Shown here: piece by piece, positions 30,628-39,738 of the stretch
Layout: every line of letters starts with the position of its first letter
How positions within the stretch are numbered: position 1 is the stretch's first letter
Assembly: GCF_013072695.1 (NCBI RefSeq)
Contig: NZ_LXUK01000015.1
Span: 1 to 56,075, forward strand
From: Acinetobacter sp. Ac_5812
Lineage (GTDB): Bacteria; Pseudomonadota; Gammaproteobacteria; Pseudomonadales; Moraxellaceae
Reading direction: 5' to 3'
DNA length: 56,075 nucleotides
Notes under the pieces: model-generated
What the model was told of the DNA's origin: nothing
What the model saw: only the letters and a program-made list of their open reading frames with translations
The model's database searches: none
Position numbers and translations under genes: made by a program

Positions 30628-31827
30628 ATGAGTCCTGCAAAAATTCAAGATAAATCCCGAAAGGTATTAGCACCGCGTGATCCAACCGAAGCCCACCGAG
30701 CCGCGACCCCCCTAGAATTGTTATTTGACCTGATTTTTGTGGTTGCGATTGCAACCGCAGGACAGCAACTCCATCACGCGATTATTGAAGGTCATTTATG
30801 GCATGCTTTACCGACCTATGTGATGGTGTTTTTCGCCTTGTGGTGGGCATGGATGAATTTCACTTGGTTTGCCTCCGCCTATGACAATGATGACACGCTG
30901 TATCGCTGTTTGACCTTTGTGCAAATTGTTGGCTCATTGGTAATGGCAGCAGGTATCCCCGCAGTTTTTCAAGAACATAATTTCGATGTCATTATCATTG
31001 GTTATGTGATTATGCGTTTGGCTTTAGTGACCCAATGGATACGTGTCGCCAAGCATGATTCTGAACGAAGGGTGACAGCCTATCGCTATGCCATTGGTAT
31101 TGTCTTGGTGCAGTTGGGATGGTTAATTGGTAATTTCAGCGCCATTCATATGACGCCTGTGTTGTTCCTGATTTTGGTTTTGGCTGAGTTAGCAGTACCG
31201 CTGTATGCCGAAAAATATGCGGTGACACCTTGGCATCCACACCATATTGTTGAGCGTTATGCCCTACTCACCATCATTGTTTTGGGTGAATCCATCATTG
31301 GCAGTTTTGCTGCCACTCAGGAAGCCTTTGCCAATCATGACGTGAACTTCAAAGAAATCTTTTTAGTGATTGGCGGCTTATTGATGATGTTTGCCATGTG
31401 GTGGGTCTACTTTGATCGCAGTCATCATCACCATCAACGTCATGGGGTACAGCCTTTTTTATGGGGGTACGGCCATTTTTTTATCTTTATCAGTGTTGCA
31501 GTCTTAGGTGCAGCTTTGGCAGCAGCGGTCGATGTTTCAACACATCATGCTCACATTTCTAGTCAAATGATGGGATGGATGATTGCGATTTGCTTGGTGG
31601 TTTATAACACCTATATTTGGCTATTTTATGAGACCTCCTATTTGTCGGGATGGGGACGTTGGCTTTATCCAATCACGATTTTGATCCTTTTCTCGATTCC
31701 TTTTTTCTTTGCCGATATTGGCTATATGATTTTTGCGATGGCGGTGGTTTATATCCTCCGTCTCATGCTTTCCAAAGCGTACTTGATCAATTGCCATGAT
31801 CAGCAACAGCTGGCATCAAACAAATAA
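30628..31827 (+). CDS. low temperature requirement protein A (LtrA)-family membrane protein
   Basis: 399 aa with about eleven hydrophobic segments. The family opening TPLELLFDLIFVVAIATAGQQLHH (in part FDLIFVVAIA) and LLTIIVLGESIIG are clear. A His-rich loop (DRSHHHHQRH) lies in the middle. The name comes from a Listeria cold-growth mutant; the function is unknown. Single gene. Confidence 0.88.
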   Translation: MSPAKIQDKSRKVLAPRDPTEAHRAATPLELLFDLIFVVAIATAGQQLHHAIIEGHLWHALPTYVMVFFALWWAWMNFTWFASAYDNDDTLYRCLTFVQIVGSLVMAAGIPAVFQEHNFDVIIIGYVIMRLALVTQWIRVAKHDSERRVTAYRYAIGIVLVQLGWLIGNFSAIHMTPVLFLILVLAELAVPLYAEKYAVTPWHPHHIVERYALLTIIVLGESIIGSFAATQEAFANHDVNFKEIFLVIGGLLMMFAMWWVYFDRSHHHHQRHGVQPFLWGYGHFFIFISVAVLGAALAAAVDVSTHHAHISSQMMGWMIAICLVVYNTYIWLFYETSYLSGWGRWLYPITILILFSIPFFFADIGYMIFAMAVVYILRLMLSKAYLINCHDQQQLASNK

Positions 31828-31856
31828 TCAAAGTGTCCCAATATGGAGATGAGCAG

Positions 31857-31885
31857 ACAGGCGAATCAGCAATGCATTCGTCTGT
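31857..31885. terminator. possible terminator between LtrA and LysR genes
   Basis: ACAGGCGAAT (31857-31866) pairs with ATTCGTCTGT (31876-31885), with one G-T wobble. No T-run follows closely, so termination is weakly supported; the two flanking genes converge here. Confidence 0.45.
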
Positions 31886-31886
31886 T

Positions 31887-32804
31887 CTAATTAAAAATTT
31901 TCAAAATTTCTGTGCGTAAAAATTGGTGGCGTGGGTTATGTGTGACGTGTTCATGCCAATACATGCCCATGTTGATTTTAGGCAATTCAATCGGCAGTGC
32001 ATGGATCTTTAAATGCTTCGCATAATGCAGATTTTTCAGAATACTTTGTGGAATTGTTAGCACTGCATTGGGGTATTGGGCCAAAACTTGTAGTGCGGTT
32101 GAATAATGTTGGCAACGCAGGAAAATTTGCCGAGACAGTTGTTGTCGATTTAGATAAATATCTTCCAGCAATAAGCCCGTCCGCCGTGATGACACACCAA
32201 TATGTGGTGAGGATAAATACTGAGATAAATTCATCTCAGACTGCTGGGTACACACCACAAAATGGTCAGCAATCAGGTTTTCAAACTGCAGATGTGCCTG
32301 CTGCGGTTGTACCAGATCAATCACAAAATCGATTTGTTGCGCTGAGAGATCAGCCAGCATATTTTTACGATCCAGCTTGGAACTCAAGAACTGAATGTTC
32401 AGATTCAATTGGGCAAAATGATGCACCAATTGTGGAAAAATAATCGGTTCGATTTCATCATGAATGGCAATTTTTAGGCTGTGCAGCATACTGGGCACAA
32501 AATCATGCTGCGGTACGGCAATCTGTTGAATGCTTAGCAATGCGGTCTGAATCGGCTGATAAATTTGCTCGGCATAAGGCGTTGGCAGCATTTTTTGCCC
32601 GCTTCGAACAAATAACTCGTCTCCAAGTTGTGTGCGCAAACGCTGCAAGGCATGACTGACTGCAGATTGGCTGATACACAACAATTGCGCAGCTTTGGAA
32701 ATGCTCTTTTGTTCAAAAATCGCAATAAACAGCGGATATAAATTGATATCAATACGATGAAAGTGAGCCACTTCCAGTGGGCTGGTATTATGAATCTGAT
32801 TCAT
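31887..32804 (-). CDS. LysR-family regulator of the acyl-CoA dehydrogenase operon
   Basis: 305 aa. The N-terminal winged helix-turn-helix is near residues 20-75 (ISKAAQLLCISQSAVSHALQRL), followed by an effector-binding domain to the end. It is divergent from the four-gene operon at 32907, separated by about 100 bp. A 16-bp palindrome, GCGAAT with ATTCGC, at 32868-32883 is a possible binding site. Activation of the operon in response to a fatty-acid-type signal is inference. Confidence 0.9.
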   Translation of the reverse strand: MNQIHNTSPLEVAHFHRIDINLYPLFIAIFEQKSISKAAQLLCISQSAVSHALQRLRTQLGDELFVRSGQKMLPTPYAEQIYQPIQTALLSIQQIAVPQHDFVPSMLHSLKIAIHDEIEPIIFPQLVHHFAQLNLNIQFLSSKLDRKNMLADLSAQQIDFVIDLVQPQQAHLQFENLIADHFVVCTQQSEMNLSQYLSSPHIGVSSRRTGLLLEDIYLNRQQLSRQIFLRCQHYSTALQVLAQYPNAVLTIPQSILKNLHYAKHLKIHALPIELPKINMGMYWHEHVTHNPRHQFLRTEILKIFN

Positions 32805-32867
32805 AGTTTTGAATAAAATAAAATCATTTCATTCATAATAAATTTTCGCTTATGGTGATGTAAAGCA

Positions 32868-32883
32868 GCGAATCAATATTCGC
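32868..32883. promoter_or_regulatory. palindrome between LysR and acyl-CoA dehydrogenase genes
   Basis: GCGAAT, CAAT, ATTCGC. It lies about 24 bp before the dehydrogenase start, close to where a repressor would bind; LysR activator sites usually lie further upstream, so its role is open. Confidence 0.4.
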
Positions 32884-32906
32884 CATATTTTAGATTGAGG
32901 GAAATG

Positions 32907-34139
32907 ATGATGTTTGCATTATCTGAACGCGCACAGGATTTTATTGCACGAACGCAAGCCTTTATTCAACAAGAAATAGAACCGATTGAAAAAGCCTTCT
33001 GGGATGAAGTCCATCATCTCAATGTCGATGGCGACTGGACGCAATGGCAATGGCCTGACCAACTGGAACAGCTGAAAAGTAAAGCCAAAGCAGCGGGCTT
33101 ATGGAACATGTTCTTGCCTGATACAGAGCTGGGTGCAGGTCTGTCGGTACAGGAATATGCGCATATCGCGGAACTGACAGGACGCAGTTTGCTCGCCCCG
33201 ACAGTTTTTAACTGTAATGCGCCTGATAGTGGCAATATGGAAGTGTTATGGCGCTATGGCAGTGAGCAGCAAAAACAACAATGGCTGTACCCCCTGCTTG
33301 CTGGCGAAATCCGTTCCGTATTCTGCATGACTGAACCTGCAGTCGCCTCCAGTGATGCCACCAATATGCAAGCCACGGCGGTGATTGAGGGCGATGAGAT
33401 TGTTTTGAATGGACGCAAATGGTGGTCATCGGGTTTGGGTGATCCCAATGCCAAAGTGATTATTTTCATGGCTTATACCCCCGATCCTAGCAAAGACCGT
33501 CATCATCAACATTCGATGGTATTGGTGCCAATCGATACGCAAGGGCTAACAATTGAACGGATGTTGCCAGTCTTTGGCGATTACGATGCCCCGCATGGGC
33601 ATGGACAAGTCAGTTTTGAGAATGTGCGTGTACCCCTCAGCAGCTTTATTGGCGGTGCAGGACATGGTTTTGAAATCGCACAAGGTCGTTTAGGGCCTGG
33701 GCGGATTCACCATTGTATGCGTTGTATTGGCGCAGCTGAAAAAGCATTGGAGCTGATGATTGATCGAGGTATGTCACGTAAAGCCTTTGGTAAAGAAATT
33801 CTCAAACTCGGTGGTAATTTAGAGCGTGTTGCAGATGCTCGGGTGCAGATCGATCAAGCGCGCTTATTGACCCTGTACGCCGCTTATAAGATGGATACGC
33901 AGGGCAATATGGCGGCATTGACAGAAATCTCAGCGATTAAAGTGGTGGCGCCGAGCGTCTTGCAACATGTGGTCGATATGGCGATCCAGATTCACGGTGG
34001 TGAAGGCGTTTCACGCGATACCCCACTGACTGCATTTTTCAATCAAGCGCGTAGTTTACGTTTGGCCGATGGACCTGATGAAGTCCATAAAGGCATGATT
34101 GCTAAATTAGAACTGAAAAAACGTGGCTATGCTCGTTGA
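32907..34139 (+). CDS. acyl-CoA dehydrogenase family protein
   Basis: About 410 aa FAD enzyme that introduces the alpha,beta double bond in acyl-CoA. Central motif FCMTEPAVASSDATN and C-terminal QIHGGEGVSRDTPL are typical, with the RSLRLADGPDEVH end of the ACAD11-like group. Three ATGs in a row (32904, 32907, 32910) follow GAGGG; 32907 gives a 5-nt and 32910 an 8-nt spacing, so the start is uncertain by one codon. First gene of an operon with a kinase-like protein, a phosphatase and an SDR. Confidence 0.9.
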   Translation: MMFALSERAQDFIARTQAFIQQEIEPIEKAFWDEVHHLNVDGDWTQWQWPDQLEQLKSKAKAAGLWNMFLPDTELGAGLSVQEYAHIAELTGRSLLAPTVFNCNAPDSGNMEVLWRYGSEQQKQQWLYPLLAGEIRSVFCMTEPAVASSDATNMQATAVIEGDEIVLNGRKWWSSGLGDPNAKVIIFMAYTPDPSKDRHHQHSMVLVPIDTQGLTIERMLPVFGDYDAPHGHGQVSFENVRVPLSSFIGGAGHGFEIAQGRLGPGRIHHCMRCIGAAEKALELMIDRGMSRKAFGKEILKLGGNLERVADARVQIDQARLLTLYAAYKMDTQGNMAALTEISAIKVVAPSVLQHVVDMAIQIHGGEGVSRDTPLTAFFNQARSLRLADGPDEVHKGMIAKLELKKRGYAR

Positions 34140-34155
34140 TAAGGAAAATACAACA

Positions 34156-35277
34156 ATGACAATGATTGATATCGGTGGACAGGTTCGCCATGGTGAAGAG
34201 CTGGATATTGCAGCGGTTGAAAACTGGTTAAAACACCAAGGTGTAGATCTGCAAGGACAGGTACAAGTGACCCAATATTCAGGGGGCGCATCGAATTGGA
34301 CCTATCGGCTGCAGTATGACAATGCCGACCTGATCTTGCGTCGCCCACCGAAAGGCACCAAAGCCAAATCAGCGCATGATATGGCGCGTGAATACAATGT
34401 GCAGAAGCATCTTACACCGTTCTACCCTGTGCTGCCTGAAATGATTGCACTGTGTCAGGACGACAGCGTGATTGGCTGTGACTTCTATGTCATGAAACGG
34501 ATCGAGGGCATTATTCCGCGTGCCAATTTACCCAAAGAATTACAGCTGGATGAGTCGCAAGTACAACAGCTGTGTTTGAATGTTCTGGATAAATTGATTG
34601 AACTACATCAGGTACCTTATCAAGGGACTGAACTGGAAAAACTGGGTAAAGGTGAAGGCTATTGCCGCCGTCAGGTTGAGGGGTGGGATGCGCGTTACAG
34701 TAAAGCACTGACGCCAAATGTACCTGATTTTGCCTTTGTGCGTCAGTGGTTGCTGCAACATATCCCTGCCGATGCAAAAACTTGCGTGATTCATAATGAC
34801 TGGCGTTTTGATAATGTCATTTTAGATCCACAACAACCGACGCAAGTGATTGGCGTGCTGGATTGGGAAATGGCGACACTCGGTGATCCTTTGATGGATC
34901 TGGGCAGCGCCCTCGCTTACTGGATTCAAGAGGATGATGATGCCTTGATGAAATCTAGCCGCCGTCAGCCGACCAATTTAAAAGGCATGCTGACACGGCA
35001 ACAGGTGGTGGATTACTATCTGGAAAAGACTGGTTTACAGCCTGCCAATTGGGCTTTTTATGAAGTGTTTGGTTTGTTCCGTTTGGCTGTGATTGCTCAA
35101 CAGATTTATTATCGTTATTACCATCAGCAAACCGATAATCCGGCCTTTAAAGATTTCTGGATCATGATTCATGCCTTACATATTCGGGCTTTAAAACTGA
35201 TCGCGCAAAACAATCCGCAGGCACGACCATTGATAGCTGAATATGGTGCAAAACTACAGGATATTTTAAAACGATGA
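34156..35277 (+). CDS. aminoglycoside phosphotransferase-fold protein, ACAD-linked kinase-like
   Basis: 373 aa with a kinase-like fold. Catalytic loop HNDWRFDNVILD (HxDxxxxN type), metal motif GVLDWEMATLGDPLMDLG, and an N-terminal lysine/arginine segment LILRRPPKG. In vertebrate ACAD10/11 this domain is fused to an acyl-CoA dehydrogenase; here it is a separate gene next to one. It may phosphorylate a hydroxyacyl substrate for dehydration; no drug-resistance role is suggested. The ATG at 34156 follows AAGGA. Confidence 0.88.
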   Translation: MTMIDIGGQVRHGEELDIAAVENWLKHQGVDLQGQVQVTQYSGGASNWTYRLQYDNADLILRRPPKGTKAKSAHDMAREYNVQKHLTPFYPVLPEMIALCQDDSVIGCDFYVMKRIEGIIPRANLPKELQLDESQVQQLCLNVLDKLIELHQVPYQGTELEKLGKGEGYCRRQVEGWDARYSKALTPNVPDFAFVRQWLLQHIPADAKTCVIHNDWRFDNVILDPQQPTQVIGVLDWEMATLGDPLMDLGSALAYWIQEDDDALMKSSRRQPTNLKGMLTRQQVVDYYLEKTGLQPANWAFYEVFGLFRLAVIAQQIYYRYYHQQTDNPAFKDFWIMIHALHIRALKLIAQNNPQARPLIAEYGAKLQDILKR

Positions 35278-35972
35278 CCACAATTTATTTGGTACGACAT
35301 GGGCAGGCATCTTTTGGTGCAGCAAGTTATGACCAGCTTTCAGCCAAAGGTGAACAACAGGCACAGGTTGTCGGTGATTTTTTTAAACAGACCCTGAAGC
35401 AAACACCGCTGATTGTGGCAGGTTCGATGCAACGTCATCAGCAGACGGCGCAATTGGCTTTATCACAAAGTTTTCTGGATGCACCGATACAAACAGAATC
35501 GGCTTGGAATGAGTTTGATCATCAACAGGTGTTTGCCCAATATGAACCACGTTTTAATCAACCTGAATTGCTGAAACAGGATGTCGATTTGATGGCCAAT
35601 CCTCGTGCTTATCTGGCCAAAATTTTCGATGGAGCCATCGACCGCTGGATTGGAGAGCAGTATGACCATGAATATCATGAGACTTGGTTAGGCTTTCAAT
35701 CGCGTGTACAAAGTGCTTTGCACGGTTTGTGTCAGCACATTGATGCCACGCAACCCCGTCAGGCTGTGGTATTTAGTTCTGGTGGTGTGATTTCTGTGGC
35801 GGTCGGTCAGGTGTTGGGACTGAATGCCAAACAGATTTTTGCGCTGAATTGGTCGATTGCCAATGCCAGTATCACCACACTGCGCTGGTCAGATGATCGT
35901 TTGCAATTACTCAGTTTTAATGAGCATCATTATTTAAAAGCGCGTGATGCTGAACTTTTAACATGGATTTAA
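35274..35972 (+). CDS. histidine phosphatase family protein
   Basis: 232 aa. The catalytic RHG motif is at residues 8-10 (YLVRHGQASFG), and the second His lies in VVFSSGGVISV, where the usual GHG-type His is not obvious (see findings). It overlaps the kinase-like gene by 4 bp (ATGA), so translation is coupled. Substrate is unknown; in this operon an acyl-phosphate or a phosphorylated intermediate would fit. Confidence 0.82.
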   Translation: MTTIYLVRHGQASFGAASYDQLSAKGEQQAQVVGDFFKQTLKQTPLIVAGSMQRHQQTAQLALSQSFLDAPIQTESAWNEFDHQQVFAQYEPRFNQPELLKQDVDLMANPRAYLAKIFDGAIDRWIGEQYDHEYHETWLGFQSRVQSALHGLCQHIDATQPRQAVVFSSGGVISVAVGQVLGLNAKQIFALNWSIANASITTLRWSDDRLQLLSFNEHHYLKARDAELLTWI

Positions 35973-35989
35973 AAAAATAGGTGGCAGGC

Positions 35990-36733
35990 ATGGCAAAGAC
36001 CATTTTAATTACAGGGGCAAGTTCAGGTTTGGGCGCAGGTATGGCGCGTGAATTTGCGGCTAAAGGCTATAATCTGGCGCTTTGCGCACGACGTTTAGAG
36101 CGTTTAGAAGCCTTACAGCAAGAGCTGCAAAAGCAGTTTTCGATACAGGTCAAGATTAAAACCCTAGATGTGACCCATTACGATGATGTGTTCACGGTTT
36201 TTCATGCCTTTCAGCAAGAATTTGGAACGATTGACCGAATTATTGTCAATGCTGGTGTTGGCGATGGTCGCCGTATTGGTAAGGGGCATTTTGATGTGAA
36301 CCGTGCTACCGCAGAAACCAACTTTATCTCGGCCTTGGCACAGTGTGAAGCAGCGGTTGAAATCTTTAGAGCGCAAAATAAAGGCCATTTGGTGGTGATT
36401 TCATCCATGAGTGCGATGCGTGGTTTACCGAAGCATTTATCGACCTATGCCGCCAGTAAGGCTGCTGTAGCGCATTTGGCAGAAGGGATTCGTGCCGAGT
36501 TGCTGCATACCCCAATTAAAGTCTCAACGATTTTCCCAGGTTATATTCGCACTGAGCTGAATGAGGGTGCGAAAAAATTACCCTTTGAAGTGGATGAGAA
36601 AACTGGAAGTAAGGCTTTGGTCAAAGCGATTGAGAAAGAACCAGTGAAGGCTTATGTACCGCAGTGGCCGTGGTTGCCAATGGGAATTGCAATGAAGATT
36701 TTGCCGTTGAAATTGGTGAATAAATTGAGTTGA
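35990..36733 (+). CDS. short-chain dehydrogenase/reductase
   Basis: 248 aa NAD(P)-binding enzyme. Nucleotide motif TGASSGLG at residues 8-15, NAG near 88, and active site Ser (VISSMSAM) with YAASK near 155. The C-terminus has a hydrophobic patch (WPWLPMGIAMKILPL) that could contact membrane. Start is the ATG at 35990, 6 nt after AGGTGG. Last of the operon, 17 bp after the phosphatase. Confidence 0.9.
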   Translation: MAKTILITGASSGLGAGMAREFAAKGYNLALCARRLERLEALQQELQKQFSIQVKIKTLDVTHYDDVFTVFHAFQQEFGTIDRIIVNAGVGDGRRIGKGHFDVNRATAETNFISALAQCEAAVEIFRAQNKGHLVVISSMSAMRGLPKHLSTYAASKAAVAHLAEGIRAELLHTPIKVSTIFPGYIRTELNEGAKKLPFEVDEKTGSKALVKAIEKEPVKAYVPQWPWLPMGIAMKILPLKLVNKLS

Positions 36734-36780
36734 TTGCCATTTAAAATGGATTGGAGATATCTCGATTTGGCAAGATTTCA

Positions 36781-36925
36781 CAGCCTCGTATAGGCTGAAT
36801 CATTAACTTGTTTGGGTATAGGCGTTTCCTTACTTTTCAAAGATGAAAAGTAACAAAAATCTTTTGTTGGACTGATGGTATATTCCTATACCACAGTCCA
36901 ACGGGCGGCATCCATGCCGCCTGCC
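36781..36925. repeat. cluster of four hairpins, REP-like element
   Basis: Four hairpins in a row: CAGCCT/AGGCTG (36781-36797), TTACTTTTCA/TGAAAAGTAA (36830-36853, tetraloop AAGA), a 16-bp stem with one bulged A (36866-36902, GTTGGACTG... with loop TTCC), and GGCGGCAT/ATGCCGCC (36904-36921). There is no T-run to mark an ordinary terminator. I think it is a dispersed palindromic repeat. Confidence 0.65.
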
Positions 36926-36979
36926 ACGATAGAGAATACCGTGACAAAATTAGATGATGAAAATAAGCTACTGGCTAGA

Positions 36980-38341
36980 TTACGACAAAGCCGTAATCAA
37001 TTTTTGGTGTAAACCACCAAAGCCGCCATTGGACATGATCACCACAGCATCACCCTCACCTGCTTCATTGACCACACGAGCAATGATTTCATCTAAAGAG
37101 CGGCTGACTTCAGCCTTGTTTGCTGATGCTGAGATCACCGGTTGTAAATCCCAATCCAAGCCTTCTGGCTGGTACCAAATCACTTCATCCGCTAAACGAG
37201 CAGAATGTGCCAAACCATCTTTGTGGCTGCCCATACGCATGGTGTTAGAACGTGGTTCAATGATCGCCCACAACTTACGTTCGCCTAGACGTTTACGTGC
37301 GCCGTCTAGTGTCGTTTCAATCGCAGTTGGGTGATGGGCAAAGTCATCATAGACTTCGATGCCACGCACCGTGCCTAATAGCTCCATACGGCGTTTAACG
37401 CCACCGAAGTTGGATAAGGCTTCACAGGCTTGTTCAAGGCTGACACCAACGTGTTGTGCAGCAGCAATGGTCGCTAAGGCATTGGCAACGCTGTGCTGCC
37501 CTGTCATATTCCATTTCACTTTACCGACCACCTTGCCGTGCTCAAGCACTTTAAAGTGGCTACCATCAGCACTGATTAACTCAGCAGATAAAGCAGCCTG
37601 CTCATTTGGCTCTAGACTGGTACGAATCACTGGCGTCCAGCAGCCTTGCTGCAATACTTCATCAATATTGGTTTCAGTAATTGGCGCAATAATACGACCT
37701 TCACTTGGAATAGTACGCACCAGATGATGGAACTGTTTTTGAATTGCAGCCAGATCATCAAAAATATCGGCGTGATCAAATTCGAGGTTGTTGAGAATCG
37801 CGGTTTTAGGGTGATAGTGAACGAACTTAGAACGTTTATCGAAGAAGGCAGAGTCATATTCATCCGCTTCGACACAGAAATATTGACCGCCGCCTAGACG
37901 TGCACTTTCACTGAAACCCAATGGTACGCCGCCAATCAAGAAACCTGGATTTAAGCCTGCTTGATCAAGCACCCAAGCCAACATGGTGGTGGTGGTGGTT
38001 TTACCGTGTGTGCCTGCGACACCGAGCACATGTTTACCTTGGAGCACATGGTCTGCCAAGAATTGTGGACCAGAAATATAAGGCAGGCCTTCGTTCAGCA
38101 TGTATTCAATCGCATCAATCCCACGTTTCATGGCATTGCCGACGATTACAAGATCAGGATGCGGTTGTAAATGGCTACGGTCATAGCCCTGCATCAATTC
38201 AATACCTGCATTTTCCAGTTGAGTCGACATCGGTGGATAAACATTGGCATCTGAACCTGTGACTTTATGTCCTAAATCTCGTGCTAACAGAGCCAAAGAC
38301 CCCATAAATGTGCCACAAATACCCAAAATATGCAGATGCAT
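36980..38341 (-). CDS. mpl: UDP-MurNAc:tripeptide ligase Mpl
   Basis: 453 aa enzyme that attaches recycled L-Ala-gamma-D-Glu-meso-DAP to UDP-MurNAc. Mur-ligase features are the N-terminal LGICGTFMGSLALLA, the ATP-binding GTHGKTTTTTMLAW and the central DEYDSAFFDKRSKF. The ATG at 38341 (MHLHILGI) is chosen; an AAGG site is about 7 nt upstream and the track continues 37 residues further without homology signals. It complements anmK in cell-wall recycling. Confidence 0.94.
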   Translation of the reverse strand: MHLHILGICGTFMGSLALLARDLGHKVTGSDANVYPPMSTQLENAGIELMQGYDRSHLQPHPDLVIVGNAMKRGIDAIEYMLNEGLPYISGPQFLADHVLQGKHVLGVAGTHGKTTTTTMLAWVLDQAGLNPGFLIGGVPLGFSESARLGGGQYFCVEADEYDSAFFDKRSKFVHYHPKTAILNNLEFDHADIFDDLAAIQKQFHHLVRTIPSEGRIIAPITETNIDEVLQQGCWTPVIRTSLEPNEQAALSAELISADGSHFKVLEHGKVVGKVKWNMTGQHSVANALATIAAAQHVGVSLEQACEALSNFGGVKRRMELLGTVRGIEVYDDFAHHPTAIETTLDGARKRLGERKLWAIIEPRSNTMRMGSHKDGLAHSARLADEVIWYQPEGLDWDLQPVISASANKAEVSRSLDEIIARVVNEAGEGDAVVIMSNGGFGGLHQKLITALS

Positions 38342-38563
38342 AACGCGCCTTCTCCACTGCTTTTCATACAGCACGGTATCGTATGTATGATTGTCGTTAT
38401 CAATAAAAATCAAACGCAACGATAGCAAGGCTTGCATGGAAAAGATAGTCAAAATTCGTTGTTGTTCTTTACTTATAATGATGCAGATAGATGCTAATAT
38501 TTCAACAGTTTTACTGGCATGCTACTCCCTATTGTTCAACCCTGATTTGGATAAAAGAACACA

Positions 38564-38917
38564 ATGTTGAGCCCTACTCTTCTCGCCCTATGTTTGTTGA
38601 TTATTTCTAACTGTTTTATGACTTTGGCATGGTATGGGCATCTGAAGGTTTTGCATGATGCACCGCTCTGGCAGGCAATCTTATTTAGCTGGTGTATTGC
38701 GCTGTTGGAATATAGTTTTATGATTCCTGCCACCAAATTGCTGAACCAGCATGGCTGGAGTTTGGGTGAAATGAAAATCACTCAGGAAGTGGTGACGTTA
38801 ATGGTGTTTGTGCCCTTTATGATTTTTGTGTTTAAACAACCCTTCAAACTCGATTACATCTGGGCGATGCTATGTTTAATGGGTTGTGTCTACTTTGTTT
38901 TTAGAAATCAAAGCTAA
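38564..38917 (+). CDS. DUF486/DMT-like membrane protein
   Basis: 117 aa with four hydrophobic segments. Family features are NCFMTLAWYGHLK (residues 16-28), ALLEYSFMIPATKL and KITQEVVTLMVFVPFMIFV. It is thought to be a small transporter-like protein, function unknown. Single gene, next to purE. Confidence 0.88.
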   Translation: MLSPTLLALCLLIISNCFMTLAWYGHLKVLHDAPLWQAILFSWCIALLEYSFMIPATKLLNQHGWSLGEMKITQEVVTLMVFVPFMIFVFKQPFKLDYIWAMLCLMGCVYFVFRNQS

Positions 38918-38949
38918 TTTTCCGAAGCGTCAGTTAACGTGTTCTTTTG

Positions 38950-38978
38950 TTGGGGATGCCTGAAAAAACCGCTATAAT
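38950..38978 (+). promoter_or_regulatory. promoter of purE
   Basis: TTGGGG (38950-38955), 17-nt spacer, TATAAT (38973-38978), about 75 bp before purE. The -10 is perfect and the -35 partial. Confidence 0.75.
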
Positions 38979-39053
38979 ATGTGCCAATTTATTCCCTTGT
39001 GCTTGGCGTAAGTCGAGATACTTGTCTATTTTTATCATGTTTTGGAAAAGCCA

Positions 39054-39566
39054 ATGAATGCGGTCGCAACAGATAGCCAACCTTTAGTCGGAATTATCAT
39101 GGGTTCTCAATCAGATTGGGCAACACTTGAACATACCGCTAACATGCTCAAACAGTTGGGTGTTCCTTTTGAAGCTGAAGTGGTTTCTGCGCATCGTACG
39201 CCAGATCGTTTATTTGAATATGCTGAAACAGCACGTGATCGCGGTATCCAAGTGATTATTGCTGGTGCTGGTGGTGCTGCACATTTACCGGGAATGTGTG
39301 CTGCTAAAACTGATTTACCAGTATTAGGCGTACCGGTTAAATCATCAATTTTGAATGGTGTTGATTCATTGCTTTCGATTGTACAAATGCCAGCAGGTAT
39401 CGCCGTCGGTACTTTGGCAATTGGTCAGGCTGGTGCGACCAATGCTGCAATTCTGGCGGCACAGATTTTAGGTTTAACCCGTCCAGACATCGCTAAAAAT
39501 GTGGCTGACTTCCGTACTGCACAAACAGAAAAAGTATCGAGTAATAACATTCCTGGTCATGAATGA
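39054..39566 (+). CDS. purE: N5-carboxyaminoimidazole ribonucleotide mutase
   Basis: 170 aa class I PurE that converts N5-CAIR to CAIR in purine synthesis. [10 protein letters not shown] is the N-terminal phosphate site and [14 protein letters not shown] carries the catalytic His. [14 protein letters not shown] follows. The ATG at 39054 is used, about 8 nt after GGA; a TTG further upstream is unlikely. purK follows after a 172-bp structured gap. Confidence 0.96.
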   Translation: MNAVATDSQPLVGIIMGSQSDWATLEHTANMLKQLGVPFEAEVVSAHRTPDRLFEYAETARDRGIQVIIAGAGGAAHLPGMCAAKTDLPVLGVPVKSSILNGVDSLLSIVQMPAGIAVGTLAIGQAGATNAAILAAQILGLTRPDIAKNVADFRTAQTEKVSSNNIPGHE

Positions 39567-39571
39567 GAATA

Positions 39572-39738
39572 AGCAAAGCAACGCTTTGCTCGAATGCAAG
39601 ACGAGGACTTTGTCCGAGTAAGAGGATAAGCAAACTTAAAGCATTGCTTTAAGGCTTTGCCCTGAGGAGCGTAAGCTCCGCAAGAAGACGAGTAAGAATG
39701 TTGCTTTAAGGATTTGCCCGAGCAAAAGAGTTACAGAT
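39572..39738. repeat. hairpin-rich spacer between purE and purK
   Basis: Perfect hairpins AGCAAAGC/GCTTTGCT (39572-39590), GGAC/GTCC (39605-39615), CTTAAAGC/GCTTTAAG (39635-39653) and GGAGC/GCTCC (39666-39679). Pieces such as GATAAGCAAA/GAATAAGCAAA and AAGACGAG recur, so the spacer looks like a degenerate tandem duplication. There is no T-run, so purK may be co-transcribed through it. Confidence 0.6.

Noticed and set aside
31997..32443. 148-codon plus-strand ORF over the LysR gene
   Set aside because: Antisense to a clear LysR protein, with no conserved features.
37359..37727. 122-codon ORF antisense to mpl
   Set aside because: Shadow of mpl; no ribosome-binding site or family features.
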